Shown: positions 9,731-18,274 of the stretch, piece by piece
How positions within the stretch are numbered: the stretch's first letter is position 1
Layout of the letters: each line of letters opens with the position of its first letter
Source of the DNA: Staphylococcus simulans
GTDB taxonomy: Bacteria > Bacillota > Bacilli > Staphylococcales > Staphylococcaceae
Assembly (NCBI RefSeq): GCF_002994445.1
Contig: NZ_MRZJ01000017.1
Location: 1 to 32,700 of the forward strand
Direction of reading: 5' to 3'
DNA: 32,700 bases
Position numbers and translations under genes: made by a program
Notes under the pieces: model-generated
What the model was told of the DNA's origin: nothing
What the model saw: the letters and a program-made list of their open reading frames with translations, nothing else
The model's database searches: none

Positions 9731-10279
9731 TTACAATTTTTCGATTTGATCAAACTCTACTTCTACAGGAGTTTCTCTGCCAAACATATCTACTAATACT
9801 GTAAGTTTAAATTTGTCTGCTTCAATCTCTTGTACTTCACCGACTTGGTTGGCAAATGGGCCGGACTTGATACGTACTTGCTCTCCGACTTCGACTTCTA
9901 CATCGATAGTTTTTTCTTTCATTCCCATTTGTTTCAAAATAAAGCGAACTTCATCCGGCAGCAGCGGGTTAGGTTTTGATCCAGCACCTGCTGAACCGAC
10001 AAAGCCTGTAACACCTGGTGTATTTCTTACGACATACCAAGACTCATCTGTCATGACTAATTCCACTAATACATAACCAGGGAATGTCTTTTTCGTTAAT
10101 TTCTTCGCTTTACCGTCTTTAACTTGTGTTTCCTCTTCTTCCGGTATGACAACTCTGAAAATCTGTTCTGTCATATTCATTGATTCAACACGTTTTTCTA
10201 AATTTTTCTTAACTTTATTTTCGTAGCCAGAGTAAGTATGCACGGCATACCAACGCTTTGCTCCAACTTCTTCAGACAT
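9731..10279 (-). CDS. nusG: Transcription elongation/termination factor NusG
   Basis: NusG binds RNA polymerase and modulates pausing and termination, and couples transcription to translation. The NGN domain is at about 8-110 (RWYAVHTYSGYENKV, then FPGYVLVEL and VRNTPGVTGFVG), and the C-terminal KOW domain has VRIKSGPFANQVGEV. The product is 182 residues, as in S. aureus, when started at the ATG before SEEVGAKRW. That ATG is seven bases after AGGAG. An in-frame ATG five codons earlier overlaps the secE stop codon, and the Shine-Dalgarno lies downstream of it, so it was rejected. It is cotranscribed with secE and rpmG. Confidence 0.98.
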   Translation of the reverse strand: MSEEVGAKRWYAVHTYSGYENKVKKNLEKRVESMNMTEQIFRVVIPEEEETQVKDGKAKKLTKKTFPGYVLVELVMTDESWYVVRNTPGVTGFVGSAGAGSKPNPLLPDEVRFILKQMGMKEKTIDVEVEVGEQVRIKSGPFANQVGEVQEIEADKFKLTVLVDMFGRETPVEVEFDQIEKL

Positions 10280-10293
10280 GCTGTCACTCCTCA

Positions 10294-10491
10294 TTAACTA
10301 ATTAATTCTATTAATCTACCGATTCCCAAATCTAAGGCATAGAAGAAGATTAAGAAAAATATTACTGTAACAATTACAATAGTTGTATATTTTACGAGTT
10401 CTGGTCCAGTCGGCCAGCTCGTCTTCTCCATCTCAGATATAACGCCTTTGAAGAAACTTTCTTTCGGTGTTTTGTTTTTATCTTCAGCCAT
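10294..10491 (-). CDS. secE: Preprotein translocase subunit SecE
   Basis: Small essential subunit of the SecYEG channel, 65 residues. A charged N-terminal helix ends in [18 protein letters not shown], the conserved amphipathic region. One membrane span follows ([20 protein letters not shown], about 37-56). This is the typical one-TM form of Gram-positive bacteria. It lies directly upstream of nusG with a short gap after rpmG. Confidence 0.97.
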   Translation of the reverse strand: MAEDKNKTPKESFFKGVISEMEKTSWPTGPELVKYTTIVIVTVIFFLIFFYALDLGIGRLIELIS

Positions 10492-10539
10492 TGTCGTACC
10501 TCCAATTAATCATTAATTTCATCTTGGCCTTAAGAGCAA

Positions 10540-10683
10540 TTACTTCGATTCCTTGTGTATTGTATGCGCATTGCATTTTTTGCAATACTTCTTCAACACG
10601 AGTCTTTCTGCAAGGTTGCTGTTTTTTGGTACGGTATAGTTTCTATTGCCGCAAATTTCACAGTTGAGCGGGACTTTCTTCAT
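10540..10683 (-). CDS. rpmG: 50S ribosomal protein L33
   Basis: bL33, 47 residues, beginning MKKVPLNCEICGNRNYTV and ending CKKCNAHTIHKESK. Two CxxC pairs (C8/C11 and C34/C37) mark the zinc-binding C+ form. It is too short for many gene-calling cut-offs but fully conserved in sequence and position before secE. The start ATG has AAGGTGAAGG upstream. It is first in the rpmG-secE-nusG transcript. Confidence 0.96.
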   Translation of the reverse strand: MKKVPLNCEICGNRNYTVPKNSNLAERLVLKKYCKKCNAHTIHKESK

Positions 10684-10718
10684 AATACCTTCACCTTACC
10701 TATATTAAATACTCACTA

Positions 10719-10748
10719 ACTATACATAAGAAACCCTCAAATTGTCAA
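10719..10748 (-). promoter_or_regulatory. rpmG-secE-nusG promoter
   Basis: Minus-strand -35 TTGACA (10748-10743) and -10 TATAGT (10724-10719), spacer 18, about 30 bases before the rpmG start. Confidence 0.82.
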
Positions 10749-10795
10749 ACGTCTAGTGAATTGTACTTTGTATCTATAAGTGTAACGAAATGCAC

Positions 10796-11371
10796 TTAAC
10801 TATCCAATAATTCATGCATTTTGCGCAGCTTCGTTTTACTTCGGTGCAATGCATTATAAACCGTTTTTTCACTAATGCCCATCGCTTTTGCTGTTTCACT
10901 TGGGGAATAATCATCCAACATATATTGTACTACTTCTTGCTCTAATTTGCTTAATTTCTTGCAGCAGTCCATAAGAATTTCTATACGCTCTTTTAAAATA
11001 AGCTGTTCTTCTATTGAAGGACGCGCACTGCAGTAAACACTTTTTGCTTCTTCAATTAAGTGATCTTGCTGAAGTTTTAAACGCTCTTGCTTTCGGTAGT
11101 AATCATACTTAGATGTTTTGATAAGCCGATTGAAGTAATGCTCGAAGGGTGTCGCTTCGATGATTTTAAAGTGATGAATATTTCTGCTGATTCTTATGGA
11201 GATATCTTGCAACAAGTCTTCGCAATCATGCGGTGCAATTGATGTATGCATAACACGCCTGCAAATTTCAGGGTGCAGCTTTTTCAGCAGCTTATGCATT
11301 GCTTGTGCATCCTGTGCTTGTACAAGTTGTATTAAAGGGACAATGTCTTGAGGAAATGGAGTTTTCTGCAT
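10796..11371 (-). CDS. sigH: Alternative sigma factor SigH
   Basis: 191-residue sigma-70-type factor of the staphylococcal SigH group, which switches on DNA-uptake (com) genes and is normally almost silent. Region 2 spans about residues 20-95 (DCEDLLQDISIRISRN is the core-binding part). Region 4 has the helix-turn-helix YSPSETAKAMGISEKTVYNA (about 152-171). Position between yacP and rpmG matches other staphylococci. The start ATG has a poor upstream site: AAGGAT is 14 bases away and lies in the loop of an inverted repeat. This fits the reported low translation of S. aureus sigH. Confidence 0.9.
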   Translation of the reverse strand: MQKTPFPQDIVPLIQLVQAQDAQAMHKLLKKLHPEICRRVMHTSIAPHDCEDLLQDISIRISRNIHHFKIIEATPFEHYFNRLIKTSKYDYYRKQERLKLQQDHLIEEAKSVYCSARPSIEEQLILKERIEILMDCCKKLSKLEQEVVQYMLDDYSPSETAKAMGISEKTVYNALHRSKTKLRKMHELLDS

Positions 11372-11376
11372 CGCTG

Positions 11377-11407
11377 TAAGTTCTATCCTTTCATAAAAGT
11401 GAACTTA
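11377..11407 (-). promoter_or_regulatory. Inverted repeat around the sigH ribosome binding site
   Basis: Minus strand TAAGTTC (11407-11401) pairs with GAACTTA (11383-11377). The 17-base loop holds the only Shine-Dalgarno-like sequence, AAGGAT. A second hairpin GCTTAT-TTG-ATAAGC (11434-11420) lies just upstream. An inverted repeat in the S. aureus sigH 5' UTR is known to hold down translation, and this looks like the same device. Confidence 0.65.
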
Positions 11408-11448
11408 TCATAGCGGACTGCTTATCAAATAAGCAAGATACAGAAAAC

Positions 11449-11979
11449 TTATTTTTCATTGTCTCCTCTTCTGATTTTTTCAAATTCTGATAACACTTCG
11501 TCAGAAAGCTGAATACGTGTACGCGGTTTGTTATTATTGAACGTCTTCATGGTCGAACTGACACTTGCTTCGCTTAATTTGATGTTTTGCCACATTTCTC
11601 TGGATGAAATACGGTATGCACCTGTTCCGAATATAGCGTGCTGTTCGCTCAGATCACTCGTCACAACCGCAATATGGGTTGTATGTTTGTCATATAACCC
11701 ATATACAAAGCGCTCAATAAAGCTGTCAGCTGTTTCGTTTTCTTTCGTAAATATCGTTCTTACACCATGATAATAGAACTCGCTTTCAGTACCTTCTTGT
11801 TCATATGCATCAAAAACACAAATGACTTCGTCTGCCACAGTCGCATTGTAATTACCAATGGCCAGTAATAACTTCTCTCTTGCTTCTTCTAAATTTTCTT
11901 TTGCAAGATTAGACAAAGCCGTACTGTGGCCAATCATATTGTAGCCGTCGATGATTAGATAACGGTCCTTATTCTTCAT
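11449..11979 (-). CDS. yacP: NYN-domain ribonuclease, YacP/Rae1 family
   Basis: 176-residue PIN-like NYN-domain protein. In B. subtilis the homologue Rae1 (YacP) enters the ribosomal A site and cuts mRNA. The acidic active-site segments are visible: LIIDGYNMIG (about 8-17), VFDAYE (about 55-60), ETADSFIERF (about 81-90) and VTSDLSEQ (about 106-113). The start ATG has GGAGAG upstream, inside the end of rlmB, with a three-base gap between the genes. It is cotranscribed with rlmB and mrnC. Confidence 0.88.
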   Translation of the reverse strand: MKNKDRYLIIDGYNMIGHSTALSNLAKENLEEAREKLLLAIGNYNATVADEVICVFDAYEQEGTESEFYYHGVRTIFTKENETADSFIERFVYGLYDKHTTHIAVVTSDLSEQHAIFGTGAYRISSREMWQNIKLSEASVSSTMKTFNNNKPRTRIQLSDEVLSEFEKIRRGDNEK

Positions 11980-11982
11980 AAC

Positions 11983-12732
11983 TTACTCTCCAACCGGATG
12001 ACGTTTGCGATAAATTTCGTACATCATCAAACTTGCCGCTACAGATGCATTTAAGCTGTTGATATGCCCTACCATTGGTATTTTAATATAAAAGTCGCAT
12101 TTTTCTTTGACAAGACGGCTCATGCCATGACCTTCATTGCCGATTACAATTGCGATTGGCATATCTGCACTCATTTGACGGTAGTCTGTTGCGTTATCAG
12201 CTGCAGTTCCGGCAATCCAATAGCCTTCTTCTTTCAATTTATCCATTGTTTGGGCTAAATTGGTAACACGTGTGACCGGTATATGCTGAATCGCACCTGC
12301 AGATGCCTTAGCTACTGTTTGTGTTAAGGCCACTGAACGGCGTTTAGGAATAATAACACCGTCTACCCCGGCCGCATCTGCGGTTCTTAGAATCGATCCT
12401 AGATTATGCGGATCTTCCAGTCCGTCTAACAACATTAAAGTCGGCAGATGATCTTGTGCTTTCAACTTTGCTAACAAGTCATCCAGCTCAACATATTCAT
12501 AGGGCGCAACGAGTGCCGCAACACCTTGGTGCGGTGCTTCAGCTAATCCGTCTAATTTCGTTTTTGGTACGGTTTGCACGATTAATTTTTGCTTTTTTGC
12601 ATTTTTTAAGATTTCATCAAGTTGTTGCTTTTTCACACCATCTTGAATCAGAATCTTATTGATTGGATGCCCAGAAGTAATCGCTTCTTTAACGGCATGT
12701 CTTCCTACAATCACTGAATCTTCCACATCCAT
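11983..12732 (-). CDS. rlmB: 23S rRNA 2'-O-methyltransferase RlmB (SpoU/TrmH family)
   Basis: SPOUT-fold methyltransferase expected to methylate the 2'-OH of G2251 in the 23S rRNA P loop. The substrate-binding domain is at about 8-80 ([10 protein letters not shown]). The SpoU motifs are [18 protein letters not shown] (about 105-122), [10 protein letters not shown] (about 195-204) and [17 protein letters not shown] (about 217-233). The start ATG overlaps the mrnC stop (TGATG), indicating translational coupling. An in-frame GTG one codon earlier is less likely. The distinction between RlmB and close TrmH paralogues rests on length and gene context. Confidence 0.93.
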   Translation of the reverse strand: MDVEDSVIVGRHAVKEAITSGHPINKILIQDGVKKQQLDEILKNAKKQKLIVQTVPKTKLDGLAEAPHQGVAALVAPYEYVELDDLLAKLKAQDHLPTLMLLDGLEDPHNLGSILRTADAAGVDGVIIPKRRSVALTQTVAKASAGAIQHIPVTRVTNLAQTMDKLKEEGYWIAGTAADNATDYRQMSADMPIAIVIGNEGHGMSRLVKEKCDFYIKIPMVGHINSLNASVAASLMMYEIYRKRHPVGE

Positions 12733-13133
12733 CACACCCTTTCTTCTACTTCAGATACAATACGACAAAGCAAAGCTTCAAGGCGCTCTGTACGGCCTTC
12801 TAGGTATAAGAAACCGATAACAGCTTCCAGCCCTGAACTTTTGCGGTAAGTCTGAATATCTGTATTTTTTGCTTTGGTATGGCTTTTCGCATTGCGGCCT
12901 CTGCGGACAATTTCCAACTCTTCTTCAGTCAGCCACTCTGCTTCGATTAAGCTTTCCAACGTCAGCGCTTGGCTTTTAGCCGAAACAAAACGTTTAGCCT
13001 GCTGATGCAAACGATTAGGTTTAGCACGCAGCTTTAAGATAATGTGCTGTCTGACATATTGGTCTAAAACTGCATCCCCCATATATGCGAGTGATAAGGG
13101 GTTCAGCAGTTTAATATTTTGCGCGTTATCCAC
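12732..13133 (-). CDS. mrnC: Mini-ribonuclease 3
   Basis: 133-residue RNase III catalytic domain without a double-strand RNA-binding domain, as in B. subtilis Mini-III, which matures the ends of 23S rRNA. The catalytic signature is [16 protein letters not shown] (about 13-28). The conserved second part is [14 protein letters not shown], and the C-terminal [12 protein letters not shown] carries the second acidic set. The start is GTG inside the end of cysS (eight-base overlap), with only a weak upstream site, so translation is probably coupled. Confidence 0.93.
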   Translation of the reverse strand: MDNAQNIKLLNPLSLAYMGDAVLDQYVRQHIILKLRAKPNRLHQQAKRFVSAKSQALTLESLIEAEWLTEEELEIVRRGRNAKSHTKAKNTDIQTYRKSSGLEAVIGFLYLEGRTERLEALLCRIVSEVEERV

Positions 13134-14523
13134 GTTTGAATCTCACACCTTGCGGCGTATCTTCAAGAATAATATTTTTTGCTTTTAATTCATCGCGGAT
13201 TTCATCAGCACGCGCATAATCTTTATTTTTTCGTGCTTCATTGCGTTCTTCGATTAATGCTTCGATTTCTTCATCTAACAATTCTTCTTGTTTGCCTTTT
13301 AATGGTACACCTAAGACATCGCTGAAGATTTGGAAGACTTCTTTGAAACGTTCTATGACTTTTTTAGATGTCGTATTTTCCATGACATATTTATTCGCTA
13401 ATTTTGCTAAGTCATACCAAGTTGTAATCGCGTTCGCTGTGTTGAAGTCATCGTCCATTACTGTTTCAAATTGTTCTAACAATGCATCCACTTGTTCGAT
13501 ATATTCTGATTGATCTTCGATATCAGATGCAATCACTTCTCTTTCTTCTAAAGCTTGATAACTATTGCGGATACGTTCTAATCCTGCTTTCGCTGATTCT
13601 ACTAACTCCATATTGTAGTTGATTGGACTTCGGTAATGTACGCTGATCATGAAGAAACGCAGTACATCCGGGTCTACTTCTTTAATAATGTCATGTACTA
13701 ATACGAAGTTGCCTAATGATTTACTCATTTTTTCATTGTTAATATTGATGAAACCATTATGCATCCAATAGTTCGCAAAAGGCGCATGGTTATGTGCTTC
13801 AGATTGTGCGATTTCATTTTCGTGGTGAGGGAACTGCAAGTCGCTGCCCCCTGCGTGGATATCGATTGTTTCGCCTAATTCATTGTATGCCATAACAGAG
13901 CATTCGATATGCCAGCCTGGACGACCTTTGCCGAACGGACTGTCCCAACTGATTTCGCCCGGTTTCGCTTTTTTCCACAATGTGAAGTCTAACGCATCTT
14001 CTTTTTGCTCGCCGGATTCAATACGAGCACCGACTTTTAAGTCATCAATAGATTGGTGACTGAGTTTGCCATAGCCTTCGAACTTGCGTGTTCTGAAGTA
14101 TACATCGCCTTCACTTTCATAAGCATAACCTTGGTCCACAAGGTTTTGAATAAATTGGATGATATCATCCATATGATTCATAACACGCGGATTAGATGTT
14201 GCTTTTTTAACGTTCAATGCACCTGTATCTTCGTAGAATGCTTTAATATAACGGTCTGCGATTTCAGGCACACTTTCGTTTAATTCTTTTGAACGTTTGA
14301 TTAATTTGTCATCCACATCCGTGAAGTTAGATACATAGTTTACATCGTAGCCTTTATATTCAAAGTAACGGCGGACTACGTCGTAGTTGATAGCTGGACG
14401 CGCATTCCCGATATGAATATAGTTGTAAACCGTCGGACCGCAGACATACATTTTAACTTTGCCTTCTTCTAAAGGTTTAAACGGTTCTTTTTGTCTTGTT
14501 AATGTATTATATAATGTAATCAT
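13126..14523 (-). CDS. cysS: Cysteinyl-tRNA synthetase
   Basis: Class I synthetase charging tRNA-Cys, 465 residues. The zinc-cysteine and HIGH region reads [20 protein letters not shown] (about 25-44), the second zinc site is GWHIECSVM, and the class I signature is EKMSKSLGN (about 264-272). The C-terminal anticodon-binding domain ends in [12 protein letters not shown]. The start chosen is the ATG before [10 protein letters not shown], seven bases after GGAGAG. An ATG five codons earlier overlaps that site. The start lies inside cysE (17-base overlap), so both share the cysteine T-box. Confidence 0.98.
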   Translation of the reverse strand: MITLYNTLTRQKEPFKPLEEGKVKMYVCGPTVYNYIHIGNARPAINYDVVRRYFEYKGYDVNYVSNFTDVDDKLIKRSKELNESVPEIADRYIKAFYEDTGALNVKKATSNPRVMNHMDDIIQFIQNLVDQGYAYESEGDVYFRTRKFEGYGKLSHQSIDDLKVGARIESGEQKEDALDFTLWKKAKPGEISWDSPFGKGRPGWHIECSVMAYNELGETIDIHAGGSDLQFPHHENEIAQSEAHNHAPFANYWMHNGFININNEKMSKSLGNFVLVHDIIKEVDPDVLRFFMISVHYRSPINYNMELVESAKAGLERIRNSYQALEEREVIASDIEDQSEYIEQVDALLEQFETVMDDDFNTANAITTWYDLAKLANKYVMENTTSKKVIERFKEVFQIFSDVLGVPLKGKQEELLDEEIEALIEERNEARKNKDYARADEIRDELKAKNIILEDTPQGVRFKRG

Positions 14524-15148
14524 CTTGAATCTCTCCATTCTTAACTTGCTCTAGTTGTTTCTCTAATTGTTTCATTTGTTCGTAGATTGGGTCTGGTAAG
14601 TTGAGATGGTCGAAGTTTTTACCAATACGTTTGCCATGTTGTTTTACAATATGGCCAGGAATACCGACTACCGTTGAATAACTTGGTACGTTCGTTAATA
14701 CCACTGAGTTTGCGCCGATATTGACGTTTGAATCTACTTTGATATTGCCTAAAATTTTTGAACCCGCTGCAATCAACACGTTATCTCCGATATCAGGGTG
14801 GCGTTTACCCTTCTCTTTACCTGTACCGCCGAGTGTGACACCTTGGTAAATTGTTACGTTATCGCCAATTGTACAAGTTTCGCCGATAACCACTCCCATA
14901 CCATGGTCAATAAATAAACGTTTACCTATTTTGGCACCGGGGTGAATTTCAATCCCAGTGAAAAAGCGTGATACTTGTGAAATAATACGTGCAGCAACGT
15001 AGTGCTTTTTATTATAAAGTTTGTGTGCAAGCAAGTGATTCCATACTGCATGCAATCCTGCATAAGTTGTCACAACCTCAAATGACGTCTTAGCCGCAGG
15101 ATCTTGTTCGAATACCATTTTTATATCGTCTCTCATTCTTTTAAACAA
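14507..15148 (-). CDS. cysE: Serine O-acetyltransferase
   Basis: Makes O-acetylserine from serine and acetyl-CoA, the first step of cysteine synthesis. 213 residues, the short staphylococcal form without the long N-terminal extension of the enteric enzyme. The left-handed beta-helix hexapeptide region includes [19 protein letters not shown] and [20 protein letters not shown]. The catalytic His/Asp lie in this part. The start is TTG, six bases after GGAGGGG. It is first in the cysE-cysS transcript, under a cysteine-specific T-box. Confidence 0.97.
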   Translation of the reverse strand: MFKRMRDDIKMVFEQDPAAKTSFEVVTTYAGLHAVWNHLLAHKLYNKKHYVAARIISQVSRFFTGIEIHPGAKIGKRLFIDHGMGVVIGETCTIGDNVTIYQGVTLGGTGKEKGKRHPDIGDNVLIAAGSKILGNIKVDSNVNIGANSVVLTNVPSYSTVVGIPGHIVKQHGKRIGKNFDHLNLPDPIYEQMKQLEKQLEQVKNGEIQDDYII

Positions 15149-15149
15149 G

Positions 15150-15382
15150 TTATTCCCCTCCTATATATAACGAAAGCACCTCTAACAACTTAATGTCAGA
15201 GGTGCTTCGCACGGTTCCACTCTTCTTCAGTATGCGTGATACAAATGTTTCAAGACATACTCTCTCAAATCCCGTATTTATCATTGTCTGAACCAAGGTG
15301 CATTCAATAACGCTCAAGATGTGCTCGCAGCAGCCGCACACTCTCTGGACTTGAAACTTTATCTACTAATCCTCAGTAATTA
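15150..15382 (-). ncRNA. Cysteine T-box leader
   Basis: The T-box motif AGTGGAACCGTGCG is at 15221-15208. Its TGGA pairs with a tRNA ending UCCA, the discriminator base of tRNA-Cys. The probable specifier loop GAATGCACC has the cysteine codon TGC at 15302-15300. A terminator stem follows and the cysE ribosome binding site is next. Uncharged tRNA-Cys is expected to stabilise the antiterminator and turn on cysE-cysS. Confidence 0.92.
15174..15207 (-). terminator. T-box terminator
   Basis: Stem AAGCACCTCT / AGAGGTGCTT with a 14-base loop and an imperfect T-rich tail. The 5' arm starts right after the T-box motif, so it competes with the antiterminator. Confidence 0.85.
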
Positions 15383-15388
15383 CTTCTA

Positions 15389-15417
15389 ATAATAGGTGGT
15401 TTGCGTTGAAAATTCAA
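15389..15417 (-). promoter_or_regulatory. cysE-cysS promoter
   Basis: Minus-strand -35 TTGAAT (15417-15412) and -10 TATTAT (15394-15389), spacer 17, between gltX and the T-box. It makes cysE-cysS independent of gltX transcription. Confidence 0.78.
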
Positions 15418-15436
15418 GCAGTGTCCCCCATCGAAA

Positions 15437-16891
15437 TTATAGATATTTTTTTAAACGGTTCAGTACTTTTTCTTTACCTAATACTTCAATCGTATTCGGT
15501 AATTCCGGACCATGCATTGATCCTGTTACTGCAACACGAATCGGCATAAATAATTGTTTGCCTTTAATACCTGTTTCTTTTTGAACTTCTTTGATTGTTT
15601 TTTTGATTTCAGCCGCTTCAAATGGTTCTAGCGCTTCTAACTTACCGTATAAATGTTCAATAAGTTCTGGCACTTGTTCACCGTTGATAACTTCTTGTTC
15701 TTCTTCGCCTAACTCGATTTCGTCTCTGAAGAAGATTTCAGAAAGCGGTACGATTTCACCTGCATAGCTCATTTCTTTTTGGTATAAACCGATTAATTTG
15801 CGACCCCAGTCTAAATCTTTTTCAGATGGTGATTCTGGAATCAAACCTGCATTAATTAAATGCGGCAATGCAAGTTCGAAGACTGTTTCTGAGTCTTTTT
15901 GTTTCATGTATTGGTTGTTCACCCAAGCTAATTTTTTCTTATCGAAGAATGCTGGTGATTTTTGTAAACGATTTTCATCGAATAATTTAATAAATTCTTC
16001 TCTAGAGAAGATTTCTTCTTCGCCTTCAGGTGACCAGCCAAGCAATGTAATGAAGTTGAATAATGCTTCTGGCAAGTAGCCTAAGTCGCGATATTGTTCG
16101 ATGAATTGAAGGATTTGACCATCACGTTTACTTAATTTTTTACGTTGTTCGTTCACGATTAATGAAATGTGGCCGAAACGCGGCGGTTCCCAACCGAATG
16201 CTTCATAAATCATTAATTGTTTAGGTGTGTTTGAAACATGGTCATCACCGCGGATAACGTCAGAGATTTCCATGTAGTGGTCATCTGCAGCTACTGCGAA
16301 GTTGTAAGTCGGAACACCGTCTTTTTTCACAATAACCCAGTCGCCGATGTTGTCTGATTCAAATGATACTTCGCCTTTAACCATATCATCGAATTTATAG
16401 ACTTTGCCTTTTGGTACACGGAAACGAATTGCCGGAAGACGTCCTTCTGCTTCGAATGCTTCTCTTTCTTCTTGTGTTAAATGAGCATGTTTACCTGCAT
16501 AGCGCGGTGTTTCTCCGCGTGCAATTTGGCCTTCGCGTTCCGCTTCTAATTCTTCTTCAGTCATATAGCATTTATATGCTTTATCTTCTGCTAATAATTG
16601 TTCTACTAAAGGATCGTAGAATTTACCACGTTCAGATTGACGATACGGACCATAACCATTGTCTTTATCAACAGATTCGTCCCAATCAAGACCTAACCAT
16701 TTCAAGTTGCTGAATTGTGAAGATTCGCCGTCTTCTAAGTTACGTTTTTTATCCGTATCCTCAATACGTACAATAAAGTCTCCATCATAATGTTTAGCAA
16801 ATAAATAGTTGAATAGTGCTGTTCTAGCGTTTCCGATATGCAAGTAACCTGTTGGACTCGGTGCATATCTGACTCTTACGCGATCACTCAT
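15437..16891 (-). CDS. gltX: Glutamyl-tRNA synthetase
   Basis: Class I synthetase charging tRNA-Glu, and by analogy with Bacillota lacking GlnRS, probably also tRNA-Gln for later amidation. 484 residues from the ATG before [14 protein letters not shown]. The HIGH motif is [11 protein letters not shown] (about 12-22) and the KMSKS equivalent is KKLSKRDGQ (about 252-260). The C-terminal anticodon domain holds [17 protein letters not shown]. An in-frame GTG four codons earlier overlaps the Shine-Dalgarno AGGAG and was rejected. The spacing from AGGAG to the ATG is a long 11 bases. Confidence 0.98.
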   Translation of the reverse strand: MSDRVRVRYAPSPTGYLHIGNARTALFNYLFAKHYDGDFIVRIEDTDKKRNLEDGESSQFSNLKWLGLDWDESVDKDNGYGPYRQSERGKFYDPLVEQLLAEDKAYKCYMTEEELEAEREGQIARGETPRYAGKHAHLTQEEREAFEAEGRLPAIRFRVPKGKVYKFDDMVKGEVSFESDNIGDWVIVKKDGVPTYNFAVAADDHYMEISDVIRGDDHVSNTPKQLMIYEAFGWEPPRFGHISLIVNEQRKKLSKRDGQILQFIEQYRDLGYLPEALFNFITLLGWSPEGEEEIFSREEFIKLFDENRLQKSPAFFDKKKLAWVNNQYMKQKDSETVFELALPHLINAGLIPESPSEKDLDWGRKLIGLYQKEMSYAGEIVPLSEIFFRDEIELGEEEQEVINGEQVPELIEHLYGKLEALEPFEAAEIKKTIKEVQKETGIKGKQLFMPIRVAVTGSMHGPELPNTIEVLGKEKVLNRLKKYL

Positions 16892-16937
16892 TATTTCGTT
16901 CACTCCTGTATTTTTAGATTATTAAAAAGAAAGCGGC

Positions 16938-16955
16938 AAAATGTCCGTACATTTT
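16938..16955. repeat. Small hairpin in the gltX leader
   Basis: Perfect seven-base inverted repeat AAAATGT-CCGT-ACATTTT with T on the plus-strand side. It could be a weak terminator in either direction or a leader hairpin. The rest of the roughly 190-base gltX leader shows no known motif. Confidence 0.35.
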
Positions 16956-17089
16956 TATACTTCCTTTTGAGATAGTGATTAATCAGAAAATGCGTGATTA
17001 TCGTTTGCAAGACAAGGTCAAAAACCTGTGTATCGGCATGACTTTGACTGACAAGAAATAGCCAGGCAATTCTGTACCCATTCTTACTT

Positions 17090-17118
17090 ATTGTAGCATT
17101 ACGAGCCGTATTTGGTAA
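17090..17118 (-). promoter_or_regulatory. gltX promoter
   Basis: Minus-strand -35 TTACCA (17118-17113) and -10 TACAAT (17095-17090), spacer 17, in the yacL-gltX spacer. It implies an untranslated leader of about 190 bases. Confidence 0.65.
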
Positions 17119-17155
17119 GCCCATTGCTTCAACAAAACGCCTGTAAATACATCCT

Positions 17156-17171
17156 TGTTCCATGTGAAACA
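17156..17171. other. parS-like site
   Basis: TGTTCCATGTGAAACA differs from the Bacillota parS consensus TGTTCCACGTGAAACA at one of 16 positions (the central C). It lies in the short yacL-gltX spacer, outside both genes. parS sites bind ParB (Spo0J) for chromosome segregation and cluster around the origin. Identity is seen in the sequence, and ParB binding is inference. Confidence 0.55.
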
Positions 17172-17180
17172 ATAAACAAA

Positions 17181-18245
17181 CTAGCGTTTCATCAATTTCG
17201 CAAAGACGATACGTCCTGATGATGTTTGCAGAATGCTTGTGATTTCAATATCGACATGTTGGCCGACTAATGTTTTAGCATCATCAATTACCACCATTGT
17301 GCCATCCTCTAAATAGCCGACACCTTGTCCCGGCTCTTTACCCATTTTCGTCAATAAGAGGTTGATTTGATCGCCTTGACGTACAGTAGGCTTCACTGCT
17401 TCTGACAAGTCGTTGACATTCAGTACTTTAATGCCTTGCACACGTGAAATTTTATTTAAATTAAAGTCTGTTGTAATCAAGTCTGCTTTGTATTTATGTG
17501 CCAGTTTAATCAATAAAGCGTCGATATCATTATATGATTTTTGCGGATGCACTACTTGTGAAGGATGATCTGCGTCATGAATTTTATTCAAGATATCCAA
17601 GCCTCTTTGGCCTTTCTCTCTTTTGACGCTGTCTGTCGAATCTGCGACCACTTGCAGCTCATTGATTACACCTTGAGGAATCAAAATTTCACCGTCTAAG
17701 AAACCGCATTGAATCACATCTAAAATTCTGCCGTCGATCACAGCGCTGGTATCGATAATTTTCGGTGTTGCGCGCAGTGCGTTCATAGAAGCTGAACGTG
17801 CCATCTTTTCTGGCAGGAATGCTAACATCTCATCCCTTTTCTTCAAGCCGAACTGGAATCCTAAATAACTTAAAAAGACTGTAATGATAATAGGTAGGAC
17901 ATGAAGGAACAGTGATGAACCTATAATATTTAAAATAAAGGCAATCATTACAGAAATAAAAAGCCCCATAATCAATCCAATCGCCGCAAAAAGAATTTCA
18001 ACAGCACTGTGACGCATAATAAACCCTTCTAATCGGCGCAGTGTCCGCGTGATTTTCGGTATTAACAAACCGAAAATGATAAAGAAACCGATAATTCCTA
18101 ATACTGCTGCGATATACTTGTTGGTCAGCCATGGATACGTATGTACCAAATTCGTATCTTTCGCAATATCAGGAATAATCAAAATGCCTAAGCTGATTCC
18201 CAAAATGAAATAGCTTACGATGACAATTGTCTTTATAATATTCAT
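17181..18245 (-). CDS. PIN/TRAM-domain membrane protein, YacL family
   Basis: 354 residues with three parts. The N-terminal third has four predicted membrane spans (about 5-25, 46-64, 82-108 and 112-133). A PIN nuclease-like domain follows (IIDTSAVIDGRILD at about 163-176, DIDALLIKLA at about 240 and LITTDFNLNK at about 255, carrying the acidic residues). A C-terminal TRAM domain starts near VRQGDQINLL (about 290). This is the YacL family found next to radA and gltX in Bacillota. By domain it is a membrane-anchored RNA- or DNA-acting protein, and its substrate is not known to me. The start ATG has AGGGGG upstream. Confidence 0.9.
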   Translation of the reverse strand: MNIIKTIVIVSYFILGISLGILIIPDIAKDTNLVHTYPWLTNKYIAAVLGIIGFFIIFGLLIPKITRTLRRLEGFIMRHSAVEILFAAIGLIMGLFISVMIAFILNIIGSSLFLHVLPIIITVFLSYLGFQFGLKKRDEMLAFLPEKMARSASMNALRATPKIIDTSAVIDGRILDVIQCGFLDGEILIPQGVINELQVVADSTDSVKREKGQRGLDILNKIHDADHPSQVVHPQKSYNDIDALLIKLAHKYKADLITTDFNLNKISRVQGIKVLNVNDLSEAVKPTVRQGDQINLLLTKMGKEPGQGVGYLEDGTMVVIDDAKTLVGQHVDIEITSILQTSSGRIVFAKLMKR

Positions 18246-18274
18246 CTGATAGCCCCCTTTCTTTATATTTGGTA

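Noticed and set aside
15150..15341. 63-codon open frame on the minus strand before cysE
   Set aside because: It lies wholly within the T-box leader, whose conserved RNA motifs explain the sequence.
16900..17172. 90-codon open frame on the minus strand between yacL and gltX
   Set aside because: It has no ribosome binding site, contains the gltX promoter and ends at the gltX start. The product looks like no protein.
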